Shown: positions 15,912-24,072, numbered from the stretch's first letter. The stretch is 42,415 nucleotides of DNA from Clostridia bacterium (GCA_017461475.1 JAFTXX010000011.1:1-42415); one strand, 5' to 3'. The notes: generated by a model from the letters alone, not told the origin. Numbers and translations are program-made.

Positions 15912-16910
15912 TTAAAGCGCGGTAAATCCTACCTTGCGCTTAACTTTGGAAAGGGTCTTGCGTGCATAGTACGAAGCCTCTGCCGCGCCGTTTTTCATTA
16001 CTTCTTCGAGGTATGCTTTGTCTGCCATAAGACGTGCAAACTCCTCGCGCACGGGCGCCAGACCGTCAGCGCAAGCCTCGCCTACAGCCATCTTGAAGTC
16101 GCCGTAGCCCTTGCCGTCAAATTCTTTTTCAATCTCCTCAAAGGTCTTGCCGGTAAAGCAGGAGTAAATTGTCATAAGGTTGTTGATGCCGTCCTTGCCC
16201 TCGGCAAATCTGACGCAGGTGTCTGAGTCGGTAACGGCTCTCTTGAACTTACGCATAACGTCGTCCTTTGAGTCAAGAATGTAAACAACGGCGTTTGCAT
16301 TCTCGTCAGATTTCGACATTTTTTTGGTGGGCTCAGCCAGCGACATGATTTTAGCGCCGCTCTTTGCCATGTAGCCGTCCGGCACAACAAATGTGTCACC
16401 GTAAACACCGTTGAAACGCTCCGCAATGTCGCGTGCGAGCTCAAGGTGCTGCTTCTGGTCAACGCCTACGGGAACAAGGTCGGTCTGATAAAGCAGAATG
16501 TCAGCCGCCATAAGCGTTGGGTATGTGAAAAGGCCTGCGTTTACGTTGTCTGCGTGCTTTGCACTCTTGTCCTTGAACTGCGTCATGCGCGAAAGCTCGC
16601 CGAACATGGTGTAGCAGTTGAGCACCCAGCCGAGTTCCGCGTGAGCGGGAACGTGCGACTGAACATAAAGCGTGTTCTTCTTGGGGTCAAGACCGCACGC
16701 GATGTAGAGCGCAAGCGTCTCGTAGGTGCGGCGGCGAAGTTCCGCAGGCACCTGACGCACGGTAATTGCGTGCATGTCTACAACGCAGTAAAAGCACTTA
16801 TAAAGGTCGGAGAACTCCGAGAAATTACGGATAGCGCCGAGATAGTTGCCAATGGTGAGGTTTCCCGACGGCTGAACGCCCGAGAAAACCACTTTCTTAT
16901 CGTCTAACAT
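15912..16910 (-). CDS. trpS: Tryptophanyl-tRNA synthetase
   Basis: 332 aa, a normal class Ic TrpRS length. The HIGH-equivalent is PSGNLTIGNYLG (14-25) and the KMSKS loop is KKMSKSDEN (197-205). The tryptophan pocket region GVDQKQHLELARDIA (150-164) is present. Charges tRNA-Trp in the cytoplasm. The ribosome binding site AAAGG is unusually far (about 12 nt) from the ATG, so translation may depend partly on the upstream aminotransferase gene, whose stop is 16 nt away. No T-box leader is visible; the gene is internal to an operon. Confidence 0.97.
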   Translation of the reverse strand: MLDDKKVVFSGVQPSGNLTIGNYLGAIRNFSEFSDLYKCFYCVVDMHAITVRQVPAELRRRTYETLALYIACGLDPKKNTLYVQSHVPAHAELGWVLNCYTMFGELSRMTQFKDKSAKHADNVNAGLFTYPTLMAADILLYQTDLVPVGVDQKQHLELARDIAERFNGVYGDTFVVPDGYMAKSGAKIMSLAEPTKKMSKSDENANAVVYILDSKDDVMRKFKRAVTDSDTCVRFAEGKDGINNLMTIYSCFTGKTFEEIEKEFDGKGYGDFKMAVGEACADGLAPVREEFARLMADKAYLEEVMKNGAAEASYYARKTLSKVKRKVGFTAL

Positions 16911-16926
16911 TTGAAAAAGTTACCTT

Positions 16927-18123
16927 TCAGTTATTTGCAAGATACTCTTTTGCGTACTCGCCGAGTATCTTCACTCCGCGGCGGATGTCGTCGTCGGAGG
17001 GGGTGGAGTAGTTGAGTCGGAAGGAAGAAGACTTGCCGTTTTCGTCCGAGAGGAAAGTCGCACCGGGAACTACGGCAACCTTTTTCTCAACAAGTCCTTT
17101 TACAAAGGGAGCACTGTCAAGTCCGCGGGGAAGTGTGCACCAGATAAAGAGACCGCCTTTGGGACGTGTAAATGTGATATCACCCGGCAGCTCCTTTTCA
17201 AGGCAGTCGAGCATGAGAGTGCACTTTTTACGGTATATAACGCGAATCTTTTTGATATGCTCGTCGATGTCGCACTCTGTCATGTATTTGTGGCAGAGCA
17301 TCTGGAAGAAGATGTTGGTGTGAACGTCCTCGCCCTGCTTTGCAACTACCATTTTTGAAGTTACCGCCTGCGGTGCAACGACGTAACCGATACGCATGCC
17401 CGCAGAGAGAATTTTGGAGAGGGAGGAGCAGTAGATAACAACGCCTTCCTCGTCCATTGACTTAATAGTGGGAATGTCTTCGCCGTCAAAACGGAGTTCG
17501 CCGTAAGGATTGTCTTCTAAAATCATAACACCGTACTGCTTGCACAGTTCGTACACGCGGCGTCTGCGTTCGAGATTTGTGGTGATTCCCATCGGGTTTT
17601 GGAAAGTGGGAATGATGTAAAGCAGTTTTACATTTTCCACAGTCTTCAGTTTTTCTTCCAGCATCTCGGGGATAATGCCTTCGCCGTCGCATGCAACGCC
17701 CACGGGGCGTGCGCCGTTTGAGCGGAAGGAGTTGAGCGCACCGATAAAACTCGGTTCTTCGCAAAGTACAACATCGCCCTCATTGCAAAACGTCTTGCAC
17801 GCAAGTTCGATACCTTGCTGACCGCCTGAAACTATAATGGTGTCGTCAAAATCACGGCCGATGCTAAACTTGTCCTTTACGCGAGCCTTCAGCACTTCGC
17901 GTAAAGGCGTGTAGCCCTCGGTAATGCTGTACTGCAGCGCAACGGAAGAATCCTTTTCAAAAATACCTTTAGCAAGTTCTTTAAGTTCTGCAACCGGGAA
18001 AGACTCGGGAGAGGGATTTCCGCCGCCGAAAGAAATTACGGACGGGTCGGTGAGGTTTTTGAATATCTCACGGATGGCGGACGGCTTAAGGTTCGCCAGC
18101 TTATTTGAAAATTTGTAATCCAT
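16927..18123 (-). CDS. PLP-dependent aminotransferase, fold type I (2-aminoadipate/LysN-like)
   Basis: 398 aa. The Schiff-base lysine is Lys237 in SSLSKILSAGMRIGY. The pyridine-N aspartate is Asp204 in ILEDNPYGEL. The N-terminal ISFGGGNPSPESFP is typical of the LysN/aromatic aminotransferase subgroup also found as the C-terminal part of MocR regulators; here there is no N-terminal DNA-binding domain. It probably transaminates branched, aromatic or aminoadipate-type substrates. Start ATG is 4 nt after the YhcH-family stop, with AAGG upstream. The amino-donor specificity cannot be read. Confidence 0.9.
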   Translation of the reverse strand: MDYKFSNKLANLKPSAIREIFKNLTDPSVISFGGGNPSPESFPVAELKELAKGIFEKDSSVALQYSITEGYTPLREVLKARVKDKFSIGRDFDDTIIVSGGQQGIELACKTFCNEGDVVLCEEPSFIGALNSFRSNGARPVGVACDGEGIIPEMLEEKLKTVENVKLLYIIPTFQNPMGITTNLERRRRVYELCKQYGVMILEDNPYGELRFDGEDIPTIKSMDEEGVVIYCSSLSKILSAGMRIGYVVAPQAVTSKMVVAKQGEDVHTNIFFQMLCHKYMTECDIDEHIKKIRVIYRKKCTLMLDCLEKELPGDITFTRPKGGLFIWCTLPRGLDSAPFVKGLVEKKVAVVPGATFLSDENGKSSSFRLNYSTPSDDDIRRGVKILGEYAKEYLANN

Positions 18124-18127
18124 TGTC

Positions 18128-18586
18128 TTAGCCTTCTACGGGAATCTTGAAAATGAGCTTCTTCGAAGCGGTTGCATGAAGTTTTGCGGACGGACGGTGA
18201 GCATCGCGGGGCTCAAGGAAAGCAAAGTGACCGACCTTGAGAGGAATGAGAGTCATATCAGCGTCAGCCTTCGGTACAGGGTAGCTGATATCCTTTTCCT
18301 CGTTGTACTCGGCGTCTTCCATCTCGTCGATGTGGAGATAACCCATGGTCTCGTCGCCCTCGATAAGGTACTGAAGGTCGATGTACTTCTTGTGAGTTTC
18401 CCATCTTGCCGCGTCAGGTTCCTTGGGGGTGAAAGCGTTTACAACAACGCGAACTCCCTCGCCGATGTCGTACTTGCCGACCTCAAGCGCATGGATGTCA
18501 GTCTTTGCGAGGTAGTCGCAAACAACCTTGAGTTTTGCGTTGTAAGGGATATAAAGGTTAAGATTTTCAATTCTGTCAACAAACAT
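18128..18586 (-). CDS. YhcH/YjgK/YiaL (DUF386) family protein
   Basis: 152 aa, first gene of the operon down to 13428. It matches the cupin-like DUF386 family, which includes EbgC-type beta-galactosidase accessory subunits and sialic-acid-related YhcH: WETHKKYIDLQYLIEGDETMG and the ending LIFKIPV are characteristic. Conserved histidines and acidic residues (His81 region, EPRDAHRPS) form the metal pocket of the family. It probably acts on a free sugar or sugar-acid anomer. GGAGGAC precedes the ATG. Its pairing with an aminotransferase and trpS looks like operon convenience rather than a pathway. Confidence 0.87.
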   Translation of the reverse strand: MFVDRIENLNLYIPYNAKLKVVCDYLAKTDIHALEVGKYDIGEGVRVVVNAFTPKEPDAARWETHKKYIDLQYLIEGDETMGYLHIDEMEDAEYNEEKDISYPVPKADADMTLIPLKVGHFAFLEPRDAHRPSAKLHATASKKLIFKIPVEG

Positions 18587-18634
18587 TAAAATGTCCTCCT
18601 GCGGCTTGCCGCAAATATAATTACATACATATTT

Positions 18635-18663
18635 ATTATACTATTATTATTATATAAATGCAA
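18635..18663 (-). promoter_or_regulatory. Promoter of the YhcH-aminotransferase-trpS operon
   Basis: Minus strand: -35 TTGCAT (18663-18658), 17-bp spacer, -10 TATAAT (18640-18635). No TG extension. A small hairpin (TGCGGC-AA-GCCGCA) lies just before the ribosome binding site. Confidence 0.65.
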
Positions 18664-18720
18664 TAATATCGGCGAAAAATTTATACATATTAAAGCCGCC
18701 GAATCTTCGCAAAATTTGTA

Positions 18721-18756
18721 GGGGACGGCGTTCTCGCCGTCCCCTGCGTTTTTATT
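18721..18756. terminator. GC-rich hairpin after ydcF-like gene
   Basis: A perfect 10-bp stem, GGGGACGGCG (TTCT loop), at 18721-18744, then TGCGTTTTTATTTTTT on the plus strand. It is only 15 nt beyond the leftward gene's stop but its T-run faces the other way. It may be a hairpin-type interspersed repeat used as a terminator. Confidence 0.5.
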
Positions 18757-18758
18757 TT

Positions 18759-19532
18759 TTAAAACAAATCCATGTTGCCGCCGAGAACATCGTTCAAAAT
18801 ACCGACAGCCTCACGTGCCATATAATGTATCAAAAGCGCGTCCTTGTACTCGGATGCAACTCCGCTGACTTCCTTGCCTGAAATCTTTTCTGCAATCTGT
18901 ACCGCGCGGTAAACATGGAAGTTGTTTGTCACAATGCCGAATGTCGCGCCCTCGGGCAGAATTTCCATTGAGAAACGTATATTTTCGTTAGTGCTGGTTG
19001 ACTTGTCCTCAAGTATCAGCCGCTCGGGCAAAACTCCGCGTTTTACAAGTTCGTTGTACATGCACTCCGCCTCTGAAAAAGGCTCGTCTACGCCCTTTCC
19101 GCCCGAAAGAATTGCTACAGTCTCGGGATTTTCGCTTAAATACTTTTCCGCCGCGTCGATACGCCAGTACAGCGGCTTTGACGGCACACCGTTTCTGTTG
19201 ACCTTCGCTCCTAAAACCACGATGTAGTCGAGCCCGTCTTCGCCGTCCGAACCCATTTGCGATATTACAAGTCCTTCAAAAAAGCAGAACACCGCAAGCA
19301 CAATTGCTAAAATAACAACCGCGCATCTAAACAGCCAATTTGGAACGGGAAGCCTGCCGTATTTAAAGGTGAGAAGCGCAAAGAAAACGCATATCGCACC
19401 GCCCACAGCCCAGCACCATAGCAGGGTGGAGAAGTTTATACCGATAAAAGCGGCTTCGATTAAAAAATAACCTATAAAGATGAGCCCGACTATGAGCCAT
19501 GTCCACGCCTTTTTGCTGTGTTTATATTCCAT
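18759..19532 (-). CDS. YdcF-like (DUF218) membrane protein
   Basis: 257 aa from ATG 19532 (GGGAG 8 nt upstream); a longer reading frame upstream has no ribosome binding site. Three to four hydrophobic segments lie in the first 110 residues. The DUF218 domain follows: DYIVVLGAKVNRNGVPSKPL, then LSGGKG and SEAECMYNELVKRGV, and STSTNENIRFS with TNNFHVYRA near the end. This pattern, including the acidic residue after the glycine-rich loop, is that of the YdcF/SanA envelope proteins. The role is not biochemically settled; links to envelope barrier function are known for SanA. It is probably cotranscribed with the DUF5131 gene 71 nt upstream. Confidence 0.88.
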   Translation of the reverse strand: MEYKHSKKAWTWLIVGLIFIGYFLIEAAFIGINFSTLLWCWAVGGAICVFFALLTFKYGRLPVPNWLFRCAVVILAIVLAVFCFFEGLVISQMGSDGEDGLDYIVVLGAKVNRNGVPSKPLYWRIDAAEKYLSENPETVAILSGGKGVDEPFSEAECMYNELVKRGVLPERLILEDKSTSTNENIRFSMEILPEGATFGIVTNNFHVYRAVQIAEKISGKEVSGVASEYKDALLIHYMAREAVGILNDVLGGNMDLF

Positions 19533-19603
19533 AAAAATTCTCCCAATTACCTTTTGCGTTCCTAATAAACTGCAATCAAAAAAATTGAATGTTAAATTGG
19601 AAT

Positions 19604-20347
19604 TTATCGATATTTTCTTTCCAGCTCGTGTTGTATTTCTTCGGCACGGGCTATTTGGTCGTTCAGATTCCATTTTCCAATGTTGATTCCGTCCTTATAA
19701 AATGCCGAGCCGCATTGATGGAAATAGAACTCAATTCCTCGCTCTTTTGCTTCCAAATATAGCGCTTCCACCCATTCATATCTTATAGGTCGCACATCCG
19801 CTTTAGGAGCCATTTCACCGCCAACATTTACGCATTTGATAAGTCCTGTGTCGAGATATTTGCCTAAAGACATAGGAGCGATCAAAGGCGAGCAGAACAC
19901 CTCTCGGTGCTCAAGCGGTGCATCAAGGAAATACGGCAAGCGCTTGTCTGCCATCTCTTGATTTTCAATGGATATGCTCAAATGGAAATGTTCCCATCCT
20001 TCACCCCAATCCGACGGAAGACACTCTTTAATTCTTTCGGGGCGTTTGGTTGTTGTTACGAAAATGCAATCTTTTCTACGCCTGATAAAATCCCAACAGC
20101 CCTCGCGCCATTCGTCTGCTTCTTCGATAAAGAAGTCGGATGAGAAGCATAGTTTCACAAGTGAGTTCGGCGGACAATCCTTATCCTTCAACTCGTATGT
20201 AGTTTTTCCTTTAGCTATAATCGTGGTATCACGGCCGTATCTTTGATCCATTTTGAATACAAAGCAGTTTTTACAGCCGGGACTTGCTTTTTTGCAACCG
20301 TGCCAAGGATTCCACGGTATTGCTTTTTCTATTTCTGTGTTTTGCAT
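19604..20347 (-). CDS. DUF5131 (phage Gp37/Gp68-like) family protein
   Basis: 247 aa. The N-terminal motif WNPWHGCKKASPGCKNCFVFKMDQRYG, here with Cys18, Cys25 and Cys28, identifies the DUF5131/Gp37-Gp68 family found in many phages and mobile regions. The Cys spacing (C-x6-C-x2-C) suggests a metal or Fe-S site but is not the canonical radical-SAM CxxxCxxC. Downstream motifs (SSDFFIEEADEWR, VTTTKRPERI, HLSISIENQEMADKRLP, GGEMAPKADVRPIRYEWV) are also family hallmarks. GAGG lies 8 nt before the ATG. No phage genes surround it, so it is either domesticated or a lone acquired gene. Function is unknown. Confidence 0.88.
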   Translation of the reverse strand: MQNTEIEKAIPWNPWHGCKKASPGCKNCFVFKMDQRYGRDTTIIAKGKTTYELKDKDCPPNSLVKLCFSSDFFIEEADEWREGCWDFIRRRKDCIFVTTTKRPERIKECLPSDWGEGWEHFHLSISIENQEMADKRLPYFLDAPLEHREVFCSPLIAPMSLGKYLDTGLIKCVNVGGEMAPKADVRPIRYEWVEALYLEAKERGIEFYFHQCGSAFYKDGINIGKWNLNDQIARAEEIQHELERKYR

Positions 20348-20445
20348 GGTATCGCCTCGTCAAATTCTTATTTGTCAAATGCGTTTTCGCCTAATCGAAA
20401 ACACAAAATCGAATTGGTATTTAAATTCTAAAATTTCCTCACGGT

Positions 20446-20473
20446 AAAAAAATAAGGCAGACTTCAGTCTGCC
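20446..20473 (-). terminator. Terminator of rpmB
   Basis: A 7-bp stem, GGCAGAC (TTCA loop), at 20456-20473 is followed on the minus strand by TTATTTTTTT. It is 23 nt after the rpmB stop codon. Confidence 0.85.
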
Positions 20474-20495
20474 TCTTTTTCTGCAAATATGTTTC

Positions 20496-20684
20496 TTAGA
20501 TAGCGCGTTCAACCTTGCCGGAACGGAGACAACGGGAACAAACATAAACAGTCTTAGGTGTTCCGTTAACAACAGCCTTAACTTTTCTGATGTTGGGCTT
20601 CCAGGTTCTGTTGGTCTTACGGTTAGAGTGAGAAACATTGTGACCGAAGGTCACACCCTTGTTGCATACGCTGCACTTTGCCAT
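20496..20684 (-). CDS. rpmB: Ribosomal protein bL28 (zinc-binding form)
   Basis: 62 aa from ATG 20684, with GGGAGGTG 8 nt upstream (an earlier in-frame start is in the ribosome binding site region and is rejected). The sequence starts MAKCSVCNKGVTFGHNVSHS and has a second pair, CSRC, near residue 51, so all four zinc-ribbon cysteines of the C+ paralogue are kept. This form is expressed when zinc is sufficient. It is a large-subunit protein near the E site. It has its own promoter and terminator. Confidence 0.97.
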   Translation of the reverse strand: MAKCSVCNKGVTFGHNVSHSNRKTNRTWKPNIRKVKAVVNGTPKTVYVCSRCLRSGKVERAI

Positions 20685-20754
20685 GTGAATTGCACCTCCC
20701 AAATAAGCGGTAATTTATATTATTTAATAATAATCAACTTTGCGGACATCGGTT

Positions 20755-20783
20755 ATTATAGCATAGCCTTTTCAAAAATGCAA
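20755..20783 (-). promoter_or_regulatory. Promoter of rpmB
   Basis: Minus strand: -35 TTGCAT (20783-20778), 17-bp spacer, extended -10 TGCTATAAT (hexamer 20760-20755). The leader is about 64 nt. The promoter lies in the gap between mtaB and rpmB. Confidence 0.75.
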
Positions 20784-20801
20784 GAGGAAATTACAAATTT
20801 T

Positions 20802-22097
20802 TTAAAAAAGGTTTCCAATAATGTGTTCTTCGCACACTTTTTTAAGTTCCACATCGCCAAAAACACCGTGCAGATCCTTGTCACAGGGCACACGTACCTC
20901 GATAAATGACGCGGTGTGACCGCACCACATACCGTCCGTGAGCTGTTCAAACAGCACTTTTTGTATCGGGCGTTTCTCGATTTCTTCTTCCAGAAGTTCA
21001 GCGGTGATGTCACGGCACAGAGCAATCAGTCTTTGTGAGCGCTCATGCTTTACATCTTCGGGAACTTGGTTTTTCATTGTTGCCGCAACTGTTCCCGTGC
21101 GTTTTGAGTATTTGAAAATGTGTGTCTGCAAAAATCTTGCTTTCTTCACAAATTCAACCGTAGTTTCAAAATCCTCGTCGCTCTCACCGGGGAAACCGAC
21201 GATAAAATCGGTGGTAAACTGCACGTTTTCAATAGCTGCACGCACGGCTTCTATGTTTTTCATTGCAGTTTCCGCGTTGTATTTGCGTCTCATCGCTGCA
21301 AGCGTCTTTGAACAGCCGCTTTGCATGGAAAGATGAAAATGCGGGGTAAGTTTTTTCAGCGTTGCGATTTTTTCTATAAAATCAGGGCGCATTAAAGTCG
21401 GTTCAAGCGAGCCGAGACGTATGCGCTCTATGCCGTCGACCTTTTCAGCCGCGGCTAAAAGGTCAAAAAGGCTTTCGCCGCTGTCAACGCCGAACGACGC
21501 AGTCTCAATACCCGTCAGCACCACCTCGCGCACGCCGCCTTTGGCAAGTTCGGTTATCTCCGCTACCGTATCCGCGATAGACTTCGAGCGCACCTTGCCG
21601 CGTGCCTCGGGAATTTTGCAGTACGCACAGCGGTTTTCACAGCCGTCTTCTATTTTAACATACGCACGCGTGCGCGGCGCGCGCATTATTTGCATTTGCT
21701 CAAACCGAGCGCAGTCAAGCGGGGAAACCTCAACGCGGGGTATCTCCTTACCGCCGAGAATCTCCATCGCACGGTCAACGATTTTCAGTTTGTCAAGCGT
21801 TCCGCTGACATAGTCAACGCACTCGATTTTTGCCACATCATCGGGTGCGACCTGCGAGTAACATCCGCACACGAGTATCTTTGCGCTCGGCGCTTGCTTT
21901 GCAATGCGGCGTATAAGTTGGCGGCACTTTCTGTCGCCCTCGGCAGTCACTGTGCAGGTGTTGACAATATATACATCTGCGGTTTCACCCTCGCCTGCAA
22001 TTTCAAATCCGCGTCTCTCCGCTTCTTCAAGTATCGCTTCGCTCTCATATTGGCTCACCTTACATCCGAGAGTATAAGCACTTATTCTGTATGCCAT
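20802..22097 (-). CDS. mtaB: MtaB-like tRNA t6A37 methylthiotransferase
   Basis: 431 aa. Radical-SAM methylthiotransferase that converts t6A37 to ms2t6A in ANN-decoding tRNAs. The N-terminal MTTase domain has its three cluster cysteines: Cys12 (TLGCKVSQYES), Cys48 (VNTCTV) and Cys79 (CGCYSQ). The radical-SAM cluster is Cys153-x3-Cys157-x2-Cys160 in EDGCENRCAYCKIPEARG. GCKVNQ/S-type N-terminus and VPEDVKHERSQRL in the C-terminal region are typical of MtaB rather than MiaB or RimO. The terminal TRAM-like region is at about 370-431. GAGGTG precedes the ATG. It is transcribed alone from a promoter at 22146-22118. Confidence 0.95.
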   Translation of the reverse strand: MAYRISAYTLGCKVSQYESEAILEEAERRGFEIAGEGETADVYIVNTCTVTAEGDRKCRQLIRRIAKQAPSAKILVCGCYSQVAPDDVAKIECVDYVSGTLDKLKIVDRAMEILGGKEIPRVEVSPLDCARFEQMQIMRAPRTRAYVKIEDGCENRCAYCKIPEARGKVRSKSIADTVAEITELAKGGVREVVLTGIETASFGVDSGESLFDLLAAAEKVDGIERIRLGSLEPTLMRPDFIEKIATLKKLTPHFHLSMQSGCSKTLAAMRRKYNAETAMKNIEAVRAAIENVQFTTDFIVGFPGESDEDFETTVEFVKKARFLQTHIFKYSKRTGTVAATMKNQVPEDVKHERSQRLIALCRDITAELLEEEIEKRPIQKVLFEQLTDGMWCGHTASFIEVRVPCDKDLHGVFGDVELKKVCEEHIIGNLF

Positions 22098-22117
22098 GTC
22101 ATCACCTCACAGGCTAC

Positions 22118-22146
22118 ATTCTATCACAAAACTTTCTCCGTGTAAA
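22118..22146 (-). promoter_or_regulatory. Promoter of mtaB
   Basis: Minus strand: -35 TTTACA (22146-22141), 17-bp spacer, extended -10 TGATAGAAT (hexamer 22123-22118). The leader is about 14-20 nt. Confidence 0.6.
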
Positions 22147-22158
22147 TAAAAAAATCAC

Positions 22159-22187
22159 TTGCACAGCATAGTTTACTATGATATAAT
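22159..22187 (+). promoter_or_regulatory. Promoter of the pseudouridine synthase-cyclophilin operon
   Basis: -35 TTGCAC (22159-22164), 17-bp spacer, extended -10 TGATATAAT (hexamer 22182-22187). It is back to back with the mtaB promoter. Confidence 0.75.
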
Positions 22188-22220
22188 TACTAAAGTTTGA
22201 AAAGAAAGGGAAGTGAGAAT

Positions 22221-23192
22221 ATGCGCGAACTTACAGTAGGCAAAAATGATGCAGGGCAGAGACTTGATAAATTTCTGACCAAATCGCTTTACGGTATGCC
22301 ACAGTCTCTCATGTACCGTCTTATCAGACAAAAGAAGATAAAGGTCAATCGCAAGCGCGCCGAGAATAACCAAATGCTTTGCGAGGGTGACACCCTTCAA
22401 CTTTTTATCGCCGAGGAATTTTTTGAGGGCGGCGAAAAAAGCGGCACTGCCGAAGCACTTTCACGCGTGCGCACAAATCTTGATATCGTCTATGAGGACG
22501 AAAATATCATGCTGCTTTCAAAACGACCGGGCGTACTTGTACACGATGATAAAGAGGGGCAAAATAACACGCTTTTGTTCCACGCAAAGGCGTACCTTTT
22601 CCAGAAAGGTGAATACGACCCATCAAAGGAGCAATCCTTTGCGCCCGCGCTATGCAACCGCATTGACCGCAACACGGGTGGCATTGTGATTTTAGCAAAA
22701 AACGCCGAGGCGCTCCGCGTGATGAACGAAAAAATACGCGACGGCGAAACGTCAAAGTTTTATCTTTGCGCTGTCCACGGTATAATGCGGCGTAAGAGCG
22801 ATACGCTTCACGCATGGCTGAAAAAAGATTCAAAAACCAACACCGTAAAAATTTACGAGGCTTCAAACAAACCGCGCGACGCAAAAAGCATCGGAACAAA
22901 ATACAAAGTCATCGCCGAAAAGGACGGGAACTCTCTGCTTGAAGTTGAACTTCTCACGGGAAGAACGCATCAGATACGCGCGCAGTTTTCCTACATCGGT
23001 CACCCTCTGCTCGGCGACGGAAAATACGGCGTAAACCGCGACGACAGGGCGAAAGGGTACAAGTATCAGGCACTCTATTCATACCGCCTGCGCTTTGATT
23101 TCGCCGATAAGAGCGGACCGCTCGGTTACCTCTGCGGCAAAGAATTTTCCATACCCAAAAGCGCGGTATGGTTTACAGAAGATTTCAAATAA
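22221..23192 (+). CDS. RluA-family RNA pseudouridine synthase
   Basis: 323 aa from ATG 22221 (AAGGGAAGTGAG upstream); a TTG eight codons earlier is in the ribosome binding site region. The N-terminal S4 RNA-binding domain (about 8-75) includes AGQRLDKFL and RKKIKVN-type residues. The catalytic core has CNRIDRNTGGIVILAKN, where the Asp in RIDRNTGG is the RluA/RluD active-site aspartate. The C-terminal motif LLTGRTHQIRAQFSYIGHPLLGD is diagnostic of the RluA family. It probably acts on 23S rRNA or tRNA. In an operon with a cyclophilin gene 16 nt downstream. Confidence 0.93.
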   Translation: MRELTVGKNDAGQRLDKFLTKSLYGMPQSLMYRLIRQKKIKVNRKRAENNQMLCEGDTLQLFIAEEFFEGGEKSGTAEALSRVRTNLDIVYEDENIMLLSKRPGVLVHDDKEGQNNTLLFHAKAYLFQKGEYDPSKEQSFAPALCNRIDRNTGGIVILAKNAEALRVMNEKIRDGETSKFYLCAVHGIMRRKSDTLHAWLKKDSKTNTVKIYEASNKPRDAKSIGTKYKVIAEKDGNSLLEVELLTGRTHQIRAQFSYIGHPLLGDGKYGVNRDDRAKGYKYQALYSYRLRFDFADKSGPLGYLCGKEFSIPKSAVWFTEDFK

Positions 23193-23208
23193 GAAAGGAT
23201 ATATTATT

Positions 23209-23682
23209 ATGGTACATATTGAAATGGAAAACGGCGGAATTATCAAGGTGGAACTTGATAAGGATGCGGCGCCCGTAACAGCGGCAAACTTTGAAAAACT
23301 CGTTAAGGACGGCTTTTACGACGGACTTATCTTCCACCGTGTTATCAAAGGCTTTATGATTCAGGGCGGCGACCCCACAGGTACAGGCTGCGGCGGCAGC
23401 GGCGAAAATATCGTCGGCGAGTTCGCGGCAAACGGACATCAGAACCCCATCAGCCACGTTCGTGGCGTCATTTCCATGGCACGCTCCCAGAACCCCAACT
23501 CTGCGTCTTCGCAGTTCTTCATCATGCACGCCGACGCGCTCTACCTCGACGGTCAGTATGCCGCATTCGGTAAGGTAGTTGAGGGCATGGACGTAGTAGA
23601 CGAAATAGCAGACGTAGCCACCGACTACTCCGACCGCCCCCGCATGGACATGGTAATGAAAAAGGTTACCTGGATAGACTAA
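23209..23682 (+). CDS. Cyclophilin-type peptidyl-prolyl cis-trans isomerase
   Basis: 157 aa from ATG 23209, chosen because AAAGGA lies about 9 nt upstream and the longer frame only overlaps the preceding gene. It is a compact cytoplasmic PpiB-like cyclophilin. The active-site arginine and peptide-binding motif FHRVIKGFMIQGGDPTGTG is present, followed by SMARSQNPNSASSQFFI and YAAFGKVVEGMDVVD. No signal peptide. Catalyses proline isomerisation in protein folding. Last gene of a two-gene operon ending in a strong terminator. Confidence 0.96.
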   Translation: MVHIEMENGGIIKVELDKDAAPVTAANFEKLVKDGFYDGLIFHRVIKGFMIQGGDPTGTGCGGSGENIVGEFAANGHQNPISHVRGVISMARSQNPNSASSQFFIMHADALYLDGQYAAFGKVVEGMDVVDEIADVATDYSDRPRMDMVMKKVTWID

Positions 23683-23685
23683 GTA

Positions 23686-23717
23686 AAAAAGAGGTTGTTG
23701 AAAAACAGCCTCTTTTT
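23686..23717 (+). terminator. Terminator of the pseudouridine synthase-cyclophilin operon
   Basis: A stem of about 13 bp, AAAAGAGG(T)TGTT with AACAGCCTCTTTTT and a GAAA-type loop, lies 4 nt after the stop. Confidence 0.9.
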
Positions 23718-23729
23718 GTTGTTTTGAAA

Positions 23730-24028
23730 GATAAATTAATGTTTATTAAGTTAGTTAAGTAACGCCCCTCATCCGTCGCTACGCGCCACCGTCTCGTTGC
23801 GACTCGGTCACGCCACGGCTCTGACAGTCCACCGGACTGTCATTCACTACCGTGTCGCCGCTTCGCTACCCCGAGGGAAGGCTAAAATAGTTTGTCCGAT
23901 GATGACTAACCATAAGCCTTCCCCAACCGTGTAAGCCATGGCTATGATGTTTGTCATTGGGGGAAGGTGGCGGCGTAGCCGACGGATGAGGGAGATTGCC
24001 GAACTCTTCGCATAGCCATTAATTTACC
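23730..24028. repeat. Inverted-repeat element R3 (same tips, different core)
   Basis: 299 bp filling most of the 392-bp gap between cyclophilin and serpin genes. The tips GATAAATTAATGTTTA (23730-23745) and CATTAATTTACC (24017-24028) match those of R1, R4, R5 and R6. The core differs: long arms CCCTCATCCGTCG (23766-23778) and CGACGGATGAGGG (23980-23992), then further matching blocks (GCTACGC...GCGTAGC, GGAAGG...CCTTCC) and a nested TGACAGTCC-ACC-GGACTGTCA hairpin near 23831. No protein is encoded. Confidence 0.8.
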
Positions 24029-24040
24029 ATTACTATTCAA

Positions 24041-24072
24041 AACGGACTGCTTTTTCGGCAGCCCGTTTCTTT
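24041..24072. terminator. Terminator hairpin after the serpin gene
   Basis: A 10-bp stem with one mismatch (AACGGACTGC with GCAGCCCGTT), T-run to the right and a short TTTT on the minus strand. It lies at the serpin stop codon. Confidence 0.6.
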
